A stretch of DNA of 64,000 bases from Pseudomonas parafulva (GTDB taxonomy: Bacteria; Pseudomonadota; Gammaproteobacteria; Pseudomonadales; Pseudomonadaceae), in the NCBI RefSeq assembly GCF_000800255.1, contig NZ_CP009747.1, positions 5,022,001 through 5,086,000 of the forward strand, written 5' to 3'. Below are positions 28,060-37,035 of the stretch, one piece after another. The translations under genes were made by a program, and so were the position numbers. Numbering within the stretch: the stretch's first letter is position 1; every line of letters starts with the position of its first letter. The notes beneath the pieces were generated by a model. That model searched no databases. It saw only the letters and a list, made by a program, of their open reading frames with translations, and was not told where the DNA came from.

Positions 28060-28836
28060 CTAATGGGCCGTGAAGCGCTGGTGCAGCGGTGAGGCACTGG
28101 GCGCCAGGGCCAGCGCCAGTTGCGTGCGGTTGTGCAGCCGAGTCAGACGCAGCACCTGCGACACGTAGAGTTTCACCGTGTTTTCGGTGATCCCCAGCTC
28201 GCAGGCGATCTGGTAATTGGTCTTGCCCTGGCTGACCAACAGGGCCACCTCCAACTGGCGCGGTGACAGCTTCTCGAACAGCGGCGGCAACTCGCCCGGC
28301 GCGTCCTCGACATCGTCGGCACGCCGGTGGGCGCCCTGGCCACGGGCCTTTTCCAGATCCTGGTACAGCGTGTCGATGGACTCGGCGAGTTCTTGCAGGC
28401 GCTGGTTGAGGTTGCCCAACTGCTGGAAGTTGCTGCGCCGCTCCAGCAAGGCCTGCTCCCCGCGTCGCAGGCCCTCGAGCAATTCGGCCATGTCCATGGG
28501 TTTTTGGTAGTAGTCGGAGAAGCCCTCGCGCAGGGCGCGGATCACATCCTGCTTGTCGGCGTGGCCGGTCAGCATGATCGCTTCGAATGTCCGCTGCTCG
28601 CCTGCGATGAGTTTGAGTGCGCGGACCAGTTCCACACCGTCCTGATCGGGCATGTGCAGGTCGCACACCACCAGGCCAATGGCTTCGTCGGCCGCGTAGC
28701 GCTCAAGGGCTTGGGCGGTGGAGTTCGCTGGCACGCATCCATAGCCTGCGCTCTCGAAGTACTCGCACAACTCCTCGACGATCATCGGTTGATCGTCGAC
28801 CACCAACACTTTCACTTCACTTGCGCCTTTGTTCAC
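28060..28836 (-). CDS. pprB: Response regulator PprB, LuxR-type
   Basis: Two-component regulator of 258 residues. The receiver domain (about 8-125) has acidic DD at 14-15, phospho-acceptor D59 (VCDLHMPDQDG) and lysine in YYQKPMD. A coiled-coil linker leads to a C-terminal LuxR-type helix-turn-helix (about 190-245; LSPRQLEVALLVSQGKTNYQIA). In P. aeruginosa PprB activates flp-tad, fimbriae and the BapA adhesin, promoting adherence. I chose a GTG at 28836 because GGGAG lies 6 bases before it and the receiver then starts normally; a longer reading adds a Cys/Arg-rich leader. Convergent to the DUF3613 gene. Confidence 0.92.
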   Translation of the reverse strand: MNKGASEVKVLVVDDQPMIVEELCEYFESAGYGCVPANSTAQALERYAADEAIGLVVCDLHMPDQDGVELVRALKLIAGEQRTFEAIMLTGHADKQDVIRALREGFSDYYQKPMDMAELLEGLRRGEQALLERRSNFQQLGNLNQRLQELAESIDTLYQDLEKARGQGAHRRADDVEDAPGELPPLFEKLSPRQLEVALLVSQGKTNYQIACELGITENTVKLYVSQVLRLTRLHNRTQLALALAPSASPLHQRFTAH

Positions 28837-28951
28837 GTTCAACTCCCTGTTGGTACGGATACCGCTCCGTGGCCATACCGGCCGACAACACGCGTGATGC
28901 CTTGCAGACACGCCAATTTTCGCGCCGCAGGAGTTTGGACCGCACGGTCAT

Positions 28952-29437
28952 TTATTGGATCCATACAGATGTCAGGAGAAAGCCCGCCAGCACGTAGGGC
29001 GCGAAGGGTTGCTTGTCACCCATCTGTTCGGCCAGGTGCTGCAGGCGCCTTTTCACCTTGGGATTGGCCAGCGTCCACAACCGCCGACGGCAGATCAACC
29101 ACACCAGGACGCTCACCCCAGCGCCGATGAAGGTGCCGAGCACATACTGCTGACTGGTGGCCAGGGCCAGGGCACCGAGCAACTTGACGTCGGCGGCACC
29201 GAAGCGGCCGAGCCAGTAGCCGGGCAAGGTCAGCAGCATCACGATGGCCAACGCCCAGCCGGCATCGCTGGCCTCTGCGCCGATCCAGCTCTGCCCGGTC
29301 ACGAACAGCCACACCAGTGCACACGCGGCCACACCCAGGGTCAGGCTGTTGGAAATCTGTCGTTGGCGAACATCTTGTTCGGTGCACAAGGCAAGCCACA
29401 TCAGAAGAACAATGCTGTGCATTTGGCAAATGGCCAT
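28952..29437 (-). CDS. fppA: Flp prepilin peptidase FppA (TadV/CpaA)
   Basis: Inner-membrane aspartic protease of 161 residues, the short type IV prepilin peptidase form without the methylase domain. Catalytic aspartates are D22 (TEQDVRQRQISN) and D83 in GAADVKLLG, a variant of the usual GxGD. About five to six hydrophobic helices. It should cleave the Flp and TadE-type prepilins of this locus. The ATG at 29437 is used here; ATG 29422 is possible. Divergent from the TadE-like gene, 62 bases apart, so the two share a control region. Confidence 0.92.
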   Translation of the reverse strand: MAICQMHSIVLLMWLALCTEQDVRQRQISNSLTLGVAACALVWLFVTGQSWIGAEASDAGWALAIVMLLTLPGYWLGRFGAADVKLLGALALATSQQYVLGTFIGAGVSVLVWLICRRRLWTLANPKVKRRLQHLAEQMGDKQPFAPYVLAGFLLTSVWIQ

Positions 29438-29499
29438 CCATCTTCGTTGAACGGGTTCTATGCTGTCATTCAGGAATCATAGTCAGGGTAGACGCGATC

Positions 29500-29943
29500 A
29501 TGCAGGCAAGCCCGGCACGACGGCAAAAAGGCGCGGCAGCCATCGAATTTGTCGCAGTCTTCCTGCTGTTCTTCGCAGTGTTCTACGGCTTGGTCAGCTA
29601 TGCGCTGCCGATGCTGATGCTGCAGTCGTTTCATCACGCCAGCAGTGAGGCGGTGCGTCGCTGCGTGGCCTTGGACCCGGCCAGCAGCAGCCATGCGGCC
29701 GACGTGCAGACCCTGGCGCGCCAGGTGGTGGCCCGGCAACTGAGCTGGATGCCCGTTGCGCTGGATTTCCAGCCGGCCAGCGATGTGCGAGTGACCTTGA
29801 GTGCCGACAAGGTGCTGACCGTGGCCATCGACTACCCGAAACGCAAACTGACCCGCGTGCTGCCCTTGCTGGTGCTGCCGATGATCGGCGAGGTGCCGCG
29901 CTTGCCCCAGCGTCTGCACGCCGAAGCGAGCGTGCAATTGTGA
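29500..29943 (+). CDS. TadE-like minor pseudopilin
   Basis: Protein of 147 residues with a short basic leader, a pseudopilin cleavage motif (RRQKG/AAAIEF) and a hydrophobic helix (about 13-37). A C-terminal periplasmic domain of about 110 residues follows. TadE/TadF proteins are minor pseudopilins that are processed by the same peptidase as Flp. In position (next to fppA and just before pprA) it corresponds to the TadE/F-like gene of the P. aeruginosa cluster. Its stop overlaps the pprA start (GTGA). The ribosome-binding site is weak. Confidence 0.87.
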   Translation: MQASPARRQKGAAAIEFVAVFLLFFAVFYGLVSYALPMLMLQSFHHASSEAVRRCVALDPASSSHAADVQTLARQVVARQLSWMPVALDFQPASDVRVTLSADKVLTVAIDYPKRKLTRVLPLLVLPMIGEVPRLPQRLHAEASVQL

Positions 29944-32582
29944 GCGGGGCGTTCGAACGTTGGCTGGGCGGCGGCCAGCCGCTGGCGGGCGCGAGCGTGC
30001 CGGCGGTCGGCCTGCAATTCTGGCTGGACGAGCAGGGTGGTGTGCAGCACTTGGGCGGTCCATTGCGCGCACAGTTGCCGCCTGTGGCGCAACGCGCGGT
30101 TCGGGTGCAGGACGCGCTGTTGCCGCACAGCGCAGTGGTGCTCGAGGGCGCGCCTCAGGACTGGCAAGGCCAGCCATTGGATCTGGATTTTCCGACCGTG
30201 CAGGGACCGCCGTTGCGCACCCGTGGTTGGCTGCAACGCCAGGGCGCAGGCTGGTTGCTGCAGCTGTTCGATATCGGTGATCTGCTGGGTGCGCAGCAGC
30301 ATCAGGCCGTGCGCGATGACGTCCAGCGGCTGGCCGTCGAGATCGGCCGTGCTGTACGCGAATGCACGGGCGAGCGTCTGCTGCCGGTGATTGCCCAGCA
30401 GTTGCAGCGCCTGGCCGAGCACTGGCAGGCCCGCGCGGTGCAGGTGTGGTGCCATGAGCAGGGCGATTGGCATAGCCACGCCGCGAGCGATCACCACTGG
30501 CCCTGGGCAGCGCAAGCGCAGGTACGGCCTTGGCTGCATGTCTTGGCGCAACAGGGCGATCTCGATGACCGCGCGCTGGCTGAACTTCAGGTGCTGTGTG
30601 GCGGCCTGCCGCTGCGGGTGCTGCCTTACCGAGAAGGCGGACAGGTCCAGGCCTGCCTGCTGTGCGTGGCGGCCGAGGCGCCGTTCGCCCAGGCGGCCAG
30701 CGAGGCGCTGGTGCAGGCACTGCTCGACCCGTTCCTGGCGCGCTGGCGCCAGCAGCACATGCAGCGCAGCACCGACCACTTGCACGATTTGCAGCGTCAA
30801 CTCGGGGCCGGTGGCTGGCACTGGTCGCCGGACGGACTGCTAGAACTGGAGGCGGCCCTGGCCGAACGTCTTGGCCTGCCATGCGCCGTCAGCATCGAGC
30901 ACTGGCTGGAGCAACTGCATCCGGCGGACCGCGAAGCGGCGCGGCTGGCGTTGCAGCAGGTGCGCGAGGGGCAGGCGCTGAGCCTGGACCTGCGCTTGTC
31001 CCAGGCCGACGCCCAGGGCGATACCCGCTGGCTGCACTGGGTCGGCGCGCTGCATGGCGGCCAAGTGCGCGGCGTAGTGCTCGACATCAGCGCGCTGAAG
31101 GCCCAGGAGCAGCAAGCCGGTGCTGCTCGCGCGCGCCTGGAAAACCTCATCGCCAGTTCGCCCGCCGTGATCTACGTGCAACGCTACGACGAAGGTGCGC
31201 TGCACAGCGCGTTCTTCAGCGCCAGCCTGGAGCCGCTGCTCGGCTGGCGCAGCGACGGCGAGCAGGTACGCCAGCCGGGGCTGGCGGTGCATCCGCACGA
31301 CCGTGAGCAGTGGCTGGAGCGCACCCGTACGCTGCTGCGCGAAGGGCAGGTGCGCTGCCGCTATCGCCTGCGCGACCAGCTTGGCGGCTATCACTGGATC
31401 CTGGACGAGGCGCGCCTGCTGCGCGACGACCTCGGGCAGCCACTGGAAGTGGTGGGCTTGTGGCTGGACGTCAGCGACGCCACCGAGGCCGCCGAGCGCG
31501 TGCGCCAGAGCGAGGAACGCTACCGGGCGCTGGTCGATGACTCGCCGGCGATGATCTGCCGTTACCGGCCCGATCTGCAGGTGCTGTTCGGCAACCGGCC
31601 GTTGGCCGACTACCTGGAGTGCGCGCCGGACCAGCTCGCCGGGATGAACCTGGGCCGATGGTTGTCCGAAGGCGATCGCGAGGCGTTCGTGCAGCGCTTG
31701 GCCAGCCTGACCCCGGAGCAGCCGCTGAGCAGCGCTGAAATCTGCCTGCAACTGCCTGGGCGCGAGCAGGCCTGGTGGGTGTGGGCCGACCGAGGACTGT
31801 TCGATGCGCAGGGTCGCTTGCTCGAGGTGCAGGCGGTCGGACGCGACAACACCGAGGTACGGCGCAGTCAGCGGCAGTTGTTGCAAGGCGCCAAGATGGC
31901 CACGCTGGGCGAGCTGGCCACCGGGCTGGTGCACGAGATCAACCAACCGTTGAACGTGATGCGCATGGCCGTGACCAACAGCCTCAAGCGCCTGCACAGC
32001 GGCACGGCGGATGTGCCCTACCTGAGCGAAAAACTGCAGCGTATCGAGACCCAGGTCGAGCGTACGGTGCGGCTGGTGGAGCACATGCGCGTGTATGGCC
32101 GGCGCTCCGAGCTGGAGCGCCAGGCGTTCGTCGCCTGGCGCGCGGTGGACGGGGCCTTGGCGCTGCTGGGCGAAGGGTTGCGCGGCAAGGGCGTGAAGGT
32201 GCAGGCCGAGTCGCCTGCGTCGGCGTTGCAGGTGCTGGGGCACCCGGATCAGTTGGAACAGGTGCTGATCAACCTGATGGTCAATGCCCGCGATGCGTTG
32301 CTCGAACGTCGAACGCCGGCACCGTGCATTCGGCTTGCGCAGCAGCAGGTGGAGGGGCGCGTGTGCCTGCTGGTCGAGGACAACGCCGGCGGCATCGACC
32401 CGCGTCTGTTGGGGCGGATCTTCGAGCCGTTCTTCACCACCAAGCCGGCGGGGGTCGGCACCGGCCTGGGGCTGTCGGTGAGCCACGGCATCATCGAAGC
32501 CATGGGCGGCACGCTGGAGGTCGCCAATGCCGAGCACGGGGCGTGCTTTCGCGTGGTGTTGCCGCTCTACAACACCAGTTGA
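29940..32582 (+). CDS. pprA: PAS-domain sensor histidine kinase PprA
   Basis: Hybrid-free kinase of 880 residues with no clear transmembrane segment. The first 260 residues hold a divergent sensory region. Then come PAS/PAC-like modules: residues about 290-385, about 400-515 (ending VVGLWLDVSDATEAAERV), and about 525-640. The HisKA domain has H665 in LVHEINQPLNV. The ATPase domain has N-box QVLINLMVNARDALL, DNAGGID, the F-box FEPFFTTKP and GTGLGLS. It forms the PprA-PprB pair that controls the Tad/adhesion programme in pseudomonads. It starts at a GTG overlapping the TadE-like stop. Its 3' end overlaps that of the convergent tadG gene by 16 bases. Confidence 0.9.
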   Translation: MSGAFERWLGGGQPLAGASVPAVGLQFWLDEQGGVQHLGGPLRAQLPPVAQRAVRVQDALLPHSAVVLEGAPQDWQGQPLDLDFPTVQGPPLRTRGWLQRQGAGWLLQLFDIGDLLGAQQHQAVRDDVQRLAVEIGRAVRECTGERLLPVIAQQLQRLAEHWQARAVQVWCHEQGDWHSHAASDHHWPWAAQAQVRPWLHVLAQQGDLDDRALAELQVLCGGLPLRVLPYREGGQVQACLLCVAAEAPFAQAASEALVQALLDPFLARWRQQHMQRSTDHLHDLQRQLGAGGWHWSPDGLLELEAALAERLGLPCAVSIEHWLEQLHPADREAARLALQQVREGQALSLDLRLSQADAQGDTRWLHWVGALHGGQVRGVVLDISALKAQEQQAGAARARLENLIASSPAVIYVQRYDEGALHSAFFSASLEPLLGWRSDGEQVRQPGLAVHPHDREQWLERTRTLLREGQVRCRYRLRDQLGGYHWILDEARLLRDDLGQPLEVVGLWLDVSDATEAAERVRQSEERYRALVDDSPAMICRYRPDLQVLFGNRPLADYLECAPDQLAGMNLGRWLSEGDREAFVQRLASLTPEQPLSSAEICLQLPGREQAWWVWADRGLFDAQGRLLEVQAVGRDNTEVRRSQRQLLQGAKMATLGELATGLVHEINQPLNVMRMAVTNSLKRLHSGTADVPYLSEKLQRIETQVERTVRLVEHMRVYGRRSELERQAFVAWRAVDGALALLGEGLRGKGVKVQAESPASALQVLGHPDQLEQVLINLMVNARDALLERRTPAPCIRLAQQQVEGRVCLLVEDNAGGIDPRLLGRIFEPFFTTKPAGVGTGLGLSVSHGIIEAMGGTLEVANAEHGACFRVVLPLYNTS

Positions 32583-34528
32583 GCGCGGCCGCTGGAGCAA
32601 CTGAGGTTGGCGCCCACCTCGGCGCCCACCAGATCGACGCCGAGCACTTTGAGTAGCGCATTGACCAGTGGGTCGAGCAACGGGCCGAGCAGGCCTCTGA
32701 TCAAGGGTTCGACAATGGCCTTGACGCCGCCGAGCACGCTGGCCGCCCCGGCCAGCAGCTCGCCCAGGCCGCTGTTGCCGGAGGGCTTGTAGGCCTGCAG
32801 TTGGATGCCCTGCAGGGTGTCGGCCAGGCTGCTCACCACGCGGTCGTTGGCGTTTTGCAGCATCAGGTAGGCCGGCGGCTGACCGATGTTCGGCGGCAGG
32901 CTGTCCGGCCCCTGGAACACCAGCGTGCGCGCCTGCGCGCCGCTGCCGAGCACGGTGCTGTCGACCCGCAGGCCGATACCGCCCCCGACGAAGGGCACCC
33001 GCGGCTCGCACTCACCCAAGGGCAGCAGCAGCAGGCGTGTACAGCGCTTGCTGCCGATGTCGATCAGCGCCAGTGCCTTGATCGCTGTGGTGCCTTGGCT
33101 GAAGAACGCATCGGCTGAGGCGAATTGGCCGACCGCGATTTTCACGGCCGAGGTCTGGCTGCGCGTGGACAGGCGCTTGGGCGAGCAGCTGAAGGCATTC
33201 ACGGCAGTGGGCGCGAAGCGGGTGCTGGCCTCGGCGACCTCCAGGCCGATGTCCAGGTGCAGCGTGCCGGGCACCAGTTTGATGTCGCTGACGGTGCAGG
33301 GAATGCCAATCAGGCACAGCACCGATTGCACGGTGCTGACCAGGTTGAGGCTGAGCAGATTGTTGACCACGTTGGTCAGCGGCGCGGCCAGGTCGAGCAC
33401 GGCGTTGACCAGGCCGAACACGCCGTCGAGCACGGGCAGGTCGAGCGAGACCATCGCCCTGACCTGGGCCGTGTGCACCTGCAAGGTGTCGCGGCGAGGA
33501 TCGCCGACCGCCGAGATCTGCTGCGGTTCGATCACGTTCAGGCGGACCCGGCCGTTGACCAGGCCCAGCACGTCGAGTGGCAGGTCGACGTTCACGGCCC
33601 GCTCGCGCGCCGCCAGTTGGATCACCCCTTGCACCAGTTGCAGCAGTTGCACGTTGGCGTCCAGCCCGGCCTGGGTGGTGCCGTTCTGGATGTCGAGGAT
33701 ATCGCCCAGGCGCAGCAAGGTGCTGTCGCCGCTGGCCAGGGCGACCTTACCCAGGTTGCTGGCCACCTCCAGCGCGGCGCCACCGCGTTGCAGCACCTTG
33801 ACGGCGGCCTGCAACAGTTGCGTGGCGCTGGCGTTGGCATTGAGCAACTGCTGGTAGTCGCCGACCTTCACGCCCAGGTCCAGCGCCAGTTGGTCGAGGT
33901 AGCCGAGCAGCTTGATGTCGGTGTTGGCCAGCCCCCGCCAGCCGGCAAGCTCCAGTTGTGTGCCGCCACCCAGGGCGCCCAGCAGGCCGTTGAGCAGTGC
34001 CGACTGCCGGGAATCGACCGTGGCCAGGGTGGTGCGCAGGCTGAGCATGGCCTGGGGCGGGGAGGGCGCCGCCGCCACGGCCTGGGCGCGCAGGGTGGTA
34101 GTCGGCGGCAGGCGATTGCCCTGCAGCAGCGCGTGCACGCCTCCAGCGACGCTGCTGGCGACGGTGCGCGACACCTCCACGCGAATGGCGTCGTGGCGGT
34201 TGTCGTCACGGGTGAAGCGGCGCAGGTGGTCGTCAGCGCTCAGGACGTAGCCGCAGGTGGCCTGCAACGGGCCATCGGGCGCATGGCCGTTGCGGGTGGC
34301 GGCCGTGCGCGCGATGGCGCTGGCCGAGGGACCGCTGCCGGTGCACATGGCGAACTGCCCGGCCGCTTCCAGCGCCGCCATGTCGGCGATGCGCTGCAAC
34401 TTGCGTTGCTCCAGGTAGAGACGGCCGCTGTCGACGACCAGCAACAGCATCAGCAGGGCCAGACCCAGGGTGATGACGGCCATCAGGCCGATCGCGCCGC
34501 GTTGGCGCGCAGCGGAAGTGGACAGCAC
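32567..34528 (-). CDS. tadG: TadG-like pilus-associated protein
   Basis: Protein of about 653 residues with an N-terminal Tad domain (RQRGAIGLMAVITLGLALLM, then VDSGRLYLEQRKLQRIADMAALEAA) anchored by one TM helix. A long periplasmic part is rich in hydrophobic repeats, with several cysteines in pairs (for example CLIGIPCTV and CTRLLLLPLGECE). TadG proteins are thought to link the Flp machine to the envelope; their exact role is unclear. AAGGAG lies five bases before the GTG at 34528, which I prefer to the GTG at 34534. In P. aeruginosa tadG sits next to pprB; here it has moved downstream of pprA, on the opposite strand. Confidence 0.87.
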   Translation of the reverse strand: MLSTSAARQRGAIGLMAVITLGLALLMLLLVVDSGRLYLEQRKLQRIADMAALEAAGQFAMCTGSGPSASAIARTAATRNGHAPDGPLQATCGYVLSADDHLRRFTRDDNRHDAIRVEVSRTVASSVAGGVHALLQGNRLPPTTTLRAQAVAAAPSPPQAMLSLRTTLATVDSRQSALLNGLLGALGGGTQLELAGWRGLANTDIKLLGYLDQLALDLGVKVGDYQQLLNANASATQLLQAAVKVLQRGGAALEVASNLGKVALASGDSTLLRLGDILDIQNGTTQAGLDANVQLLQLVQGVIQLAARERAVNVDLPLDVLGLVNGRVRLNVIEPQQISAVGDPRRDTLQVHTAQVRAMVSLDLPVLDGVFGLVNAVLDLAAPLTNVVNNLLSLNLVSTVQSVLCLIGIPCTVSDIKLVPGTLHLDIGLEVAEASTRFAPTAVNAFSCSPKRLSTRSQTSAVKIAVGQFASADAFFSQGTTAIKALALIDIGSKRCTRLLLLPLGECEPRVPFVGGGIGLRVDSTVLGSGAQARTLVFQGPDSLPPNIGQPPAYLMLQNANDRVVSSLADTLQGIQLQAYKPSGNSGLGELLAGAASVLGGVKAIVEPLIRGLLGPLLDPLVNALLKVLGVDLVGAEVGANLSCSSGRAQLVL

Positions 34529-34682
34529 GGGCACTCCTTTGCAGGCGGCGCGCCTTGCTTGGCGTGTGCGGTCCAGTGAGTGTAGTCAGGGTGATGGCGT
34601 CTTGCCGTATGAGCAGGCGAGCGGCGAGCCGGTCGGCCTTGGGGCGCGCGTGCGCCCTCGGGCCTGGAACCCCGACGCCGGG

Positions 34683-35243
34683 TCAGCGCGGTGGGTAGTT
34701 GCCCATGACTTGCGCCACGGTTTTCTGGATCGCCGCGTTGCGTTCCTGCGGGCTCGGCGGGTAGCTGTTCATCACCTGTTCGGCACTGCCGCGCCACACC
34801 AGCTTGCCGTCGCGCCCGTCGAGCAGGTCGACCTGGATGGTCGCCACCTTGTAGTCGACGCTGCGGGTTTCGTTGTACACCGGTCCGCCCCAGTAGCCTC
34901 CCCAATAGCCGCCCCAGCCGCCGCCATAGTTGGTGGTGACTTGCTGCTGGCGGTCTTCGACGATCAGGTACGCGCGCACCTTCACGTCCGCCCGCGCGTT
35001 GCCCTGCACGGGCCGCAGGCCACGCTGGTCGAGCTGGTCGGCCACGGCCTGGCGAATGCGCTGTTCGGTCAGGTCGCTCTTGATCCTGGGGTCATCCGGG
35101 CGGTATTGCAGCGCCGGCTCCTGCCAGGCCCAACTGCGGTAGGCCGCGAAGTCGCGGCTGGCATCGAAATCCTGGGTGACGTTGTTGCTCGCGCAGGCCG
35201 CGACCAACAGCACGAATGACAGTACGACGAGACGGCGCAGCAT
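34683..35243 (-). CDS. DUF4136 lipoprotein A
   Basis: Lipoprotein of 186 residues with lipobox VAAC (C17). A DUF4136-type alpha/beta domain follows, recognisable by DFAAYRSWAWQEP near the start, IRQAVADQLDQRGLRP, VDLLDGRDGKLVWRGSAE and the C-terminal NYPPR. An insertion (about 107-122) is rich in Gly, Tyr and Trp (GGGWGGYWGGYWGG), probably a flexible surface loop. Function unknown. AGGAG lies ahead of the ATG. It follows a paralogue by 20 bases and is probably cotranscribed with it. Confidence 0.85.
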   Translation of the reverse strand: MLRRLVVLSFVLLVAACASNNVTQDFDASRDFAAYRSWAWQEPALQYRPDDPRIKSDLTEQRIRQAVADQLDQRGLRPVQGNARADVKVRAYLIVEDRQQQVTTNYGGGWGGYWGGYWGGPVYNETRSVDYKVATIQVDLLDGRDGKLVWRGSAEQVMNSYPPSPQERNAAIQKTVAQVMGNYPPR

Positions 35244-35263
35244 GATGAGACTCCTGCATTCGG

Positions 35264-35893
35264 TTAACGGGGAGGATAGCCGCTGAGGGCCTTGCGCACG
35301 GCCTCGCGCAGGGCGTCTTCACGTTCGCGGGGCGAGCCCTGGTCGCTGCCGCTTTCAGCGCTGGCGCTCCACACCGCCTGGCCGTTGCGGGCATCGAACA
35401 GGTCAATGCGCACTACCGTCACGTCCACTTGGTAAGTGCGCACGATCGGTACGCTGCCGTAGGCGCCATAGCCGTTGCGGTAGCCGCCATAGCCGACGCC
35501 GCCGTAGGGGCCGTAAGGGTAGGGGTCGTAATCATAGTCGCGGACCTGGCGCAGGCGCTTTTCCAGACGCACGTTGGCACTGACCAGCAGGTCGCCGGGT
35601 CCGCCGCGAGCCGGACGCAGACCGTGCTGGTCGAGCACACCGCTGATGGCGTCGGCCAATTGCGCAGGATCGGCGTTGGCCATGCCGCTGGGCAACTGGC
35701 CGTTGCGCCAGCTCCAACTCTGGTAGCGGCCGTAGTCGCGCGGCGCCGCCGGGTAAGCGCTGGCGTCGAAGGTGTTGGCTGCCTGGGGTGGTGCCGGCGG
35801 CATGGGCAGCGAGCTGGCGACATACGGATTACTGCCCTGGCAACCGACAAGGGCCAGGGTCAGCAGGGCCAGACACAACGGACGGTACGGCAT
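35264..35893 (-). CDS. DUF4136 lipoprotein B
   Basis: Lipoprotein of 209 residues, paralogous to the next gene downstream. It has lipobox LVGC (C18), a Pro/Ala-rich linker, the DUF4136 opening [44 protein letters not shown] and a final GYPPR. The loop corresponding to the Gly/Tyr/Trp insertion is here Tyr/Gly/Pro-rich ([17 protein letters not shown]). GGGAGGAA precedes the ATG at 35893; the longer in-frame reading overlaps cmoM and is not real. The pair probably arose by tandem duplication; role in the outer membrane unknown. Confidence 0.85.
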   Translation of the reverse strand: MPYRPLCLALLTLALVGCQGSNPYVASSLPMPPAPPQAANTFDASAYPAAPRDYGRYQSWSWRNGQLPSGMANADPAQLADAISGVLDQHGLRPARGGPGDLLVSANVRLEKRLRQVRDYDYDPYPYGPYGGVGYGGYRNGYGAYGSVPIVRTYQVDVTVVRIDLFDARNGQAVWSASAESGSDQGSPREREDALREAVRKALSGYPPR

Positions 35894-35915
35894 GTGTTCC
35901 TCCCGACAGGCGGGG

Positions 35916-36665
35916 TCAGCGTGGGCGACAGGTCCAGTGCAGGTAACGGCCAAGGCCGGCGAAGCTCGGATGACGACGGTGGGCCAGTTCCATTTCCAAC
36001 AGGTCGAGCAGCTCGGCCTTTTCCTGGAACTCCTTGGGCATGTAGTCGTGGAACACCCGGATGCCACTTTCGCTTTCGACCTGCCACAACGGTTCGAGTT
36101 GCGCGCGCAACTCACGGGGATCGACGGGCATCTGCGGCGTCAGGCTCTGCTTTTCGCCGGCCAGGCGGTCGCTGCGCAGCTTGCGGAAGTGCCCCTTGAG
36201 CAGGTTGCGGTAGACCAGCGCATCGCGGTTGTAGAAGGCCAGCGACAACCAGCCGCCGGGCGCGGTCAACTGGTGCAGTACAGGCAGGATACTGTGGGGC
36301 TCTGCCAGCCATTCGAGCACCGCATGGCACAGCACCACGTCGAACGGCTCGGTGAGTTGGCCGAGCAGGTCCTGCCAGGGCGCCTGGATGAACGTGGCAC
36401 GCTGGCCCGCCTCGGCGAAGCGTTCACGGGCGCCGTCGAGCATCGGCGCAGCGGGCTCGGCGAGGGTCAACGAGTGCCCGCGTTGGGCCAGCCACAATGC
36501 CATGTGCCCGAGGCCGGCGCCGACATCGAGGATGCGCAGCGGGCGCTCGGGCAAGCGCTCGGCCAGGTCGGCCTGCAACACCGCCAGGCGAATGGCGCCC
36601 TTGGCGCCGCCATAGATCTTCTCGGCGAAACGGCTGGCCAGCTCATCGAAATGACGGTCGTTCAT
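35916..36665 (-). CDS. cmoM: CmoM-type SAM-dependent tRNA methyltransferase
   Basis: Class I methyltransferase of 249 residues. The SAM-binding motif I is [16 protein letters not shown] (about 45-60), with LAEPAAPML as motif II and [13 protein letters not shown] as motif IV. The N-terminus ([30 protein letters not shown]) is typical of CmoM/SmtA, which methylates 5-carboxymethoxyuridine at the wobble base of certain tRNAs. The start overlaps the stop of the upstream MazG-like gene (ATGA), so the two are translated together. Confidence 0.9.
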   Translation of the reverse strand: MNDRHFDELASRFAEKIYGGAKGAIRLAVLQADLAERLPERPLRILDVGAGLGHMALWLAQRGHSLTLAEPAAPMLDGARERFAEAGQRATFIQAPWQDLLGQLTEPFDVVLCHAVLEWLAEPHSILPVLHQLTAPGGWLSLAFYNRDALVYRNLLKGHFRKLRSDRLAGEKQSLTPQMPVDPRELRAQLEPLWQVESESGIRVFHDYMPKEFQEKAELLDLLEMELAHRRHPSFAGLGRYLHWTCRPR

Positions 36666-36967
36666 GGGGCGAAGCGCCGTTCGCTGTCGGCGAGCTTGGC
36701 CCGCACCACCGCGTCCATGTCCAGCCCCAGTTCGCTGCACAGCAACAGCAGGTACAGCACCACGTCGCCGACCTCCTGGCCGGCGTGGGCGAGCTGCCCG
36801 GGGGACAGTTGGCGCGATTGCGCTTCGCTCAGCCACTGGAAGATTTCCACCAGCTCGGCCATCTCCACGCTGGCGGCCATGGCCAGGTTCTTCGGGCTGT
36901 GGAAACCGCGCCAGTCGTTGTTGTCGCGGATCCGGTGCAGGCGCTCGGTCAGTTCTTGCAGATTCAT
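36662..36967 (-). CDS. MazG-like nucleotide pyrophosphohydrolase
   Basis: Small all-alpha protein of 101 residues. It has the MazG metal-binding pattern: E35xxE38 within VEMAELVEIFQWL, and a second acidic pair in EVGDVVLYL (about E65, D68). The single-domain form hydrolyses (d)NTPs to monophosphates and is usually a house-cleaning enzyme. Cytoplasmic. GGAG lies near the ATG at 36967. It overlaps cmoM, which is a common arrangement in this genus. Confidence 0.87.
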   Translation of the reverse strand: MNLQELTERLHRIRDNNDWRGFHSPKNLAMAASVEMAELVEIFQWLSEAQSRQLSPGQLAHAGQEVGDVVLYLLLLCSELGLDMDAVVRAKLADSERRFAP

Positions 36968-37035
36968 CGGGGACTCTCCTTCTGGCGCATAGCTTCGGAC
37001 GCGCCAGGAAGCAAAGCAAGTGAATTGCGAGCGCG

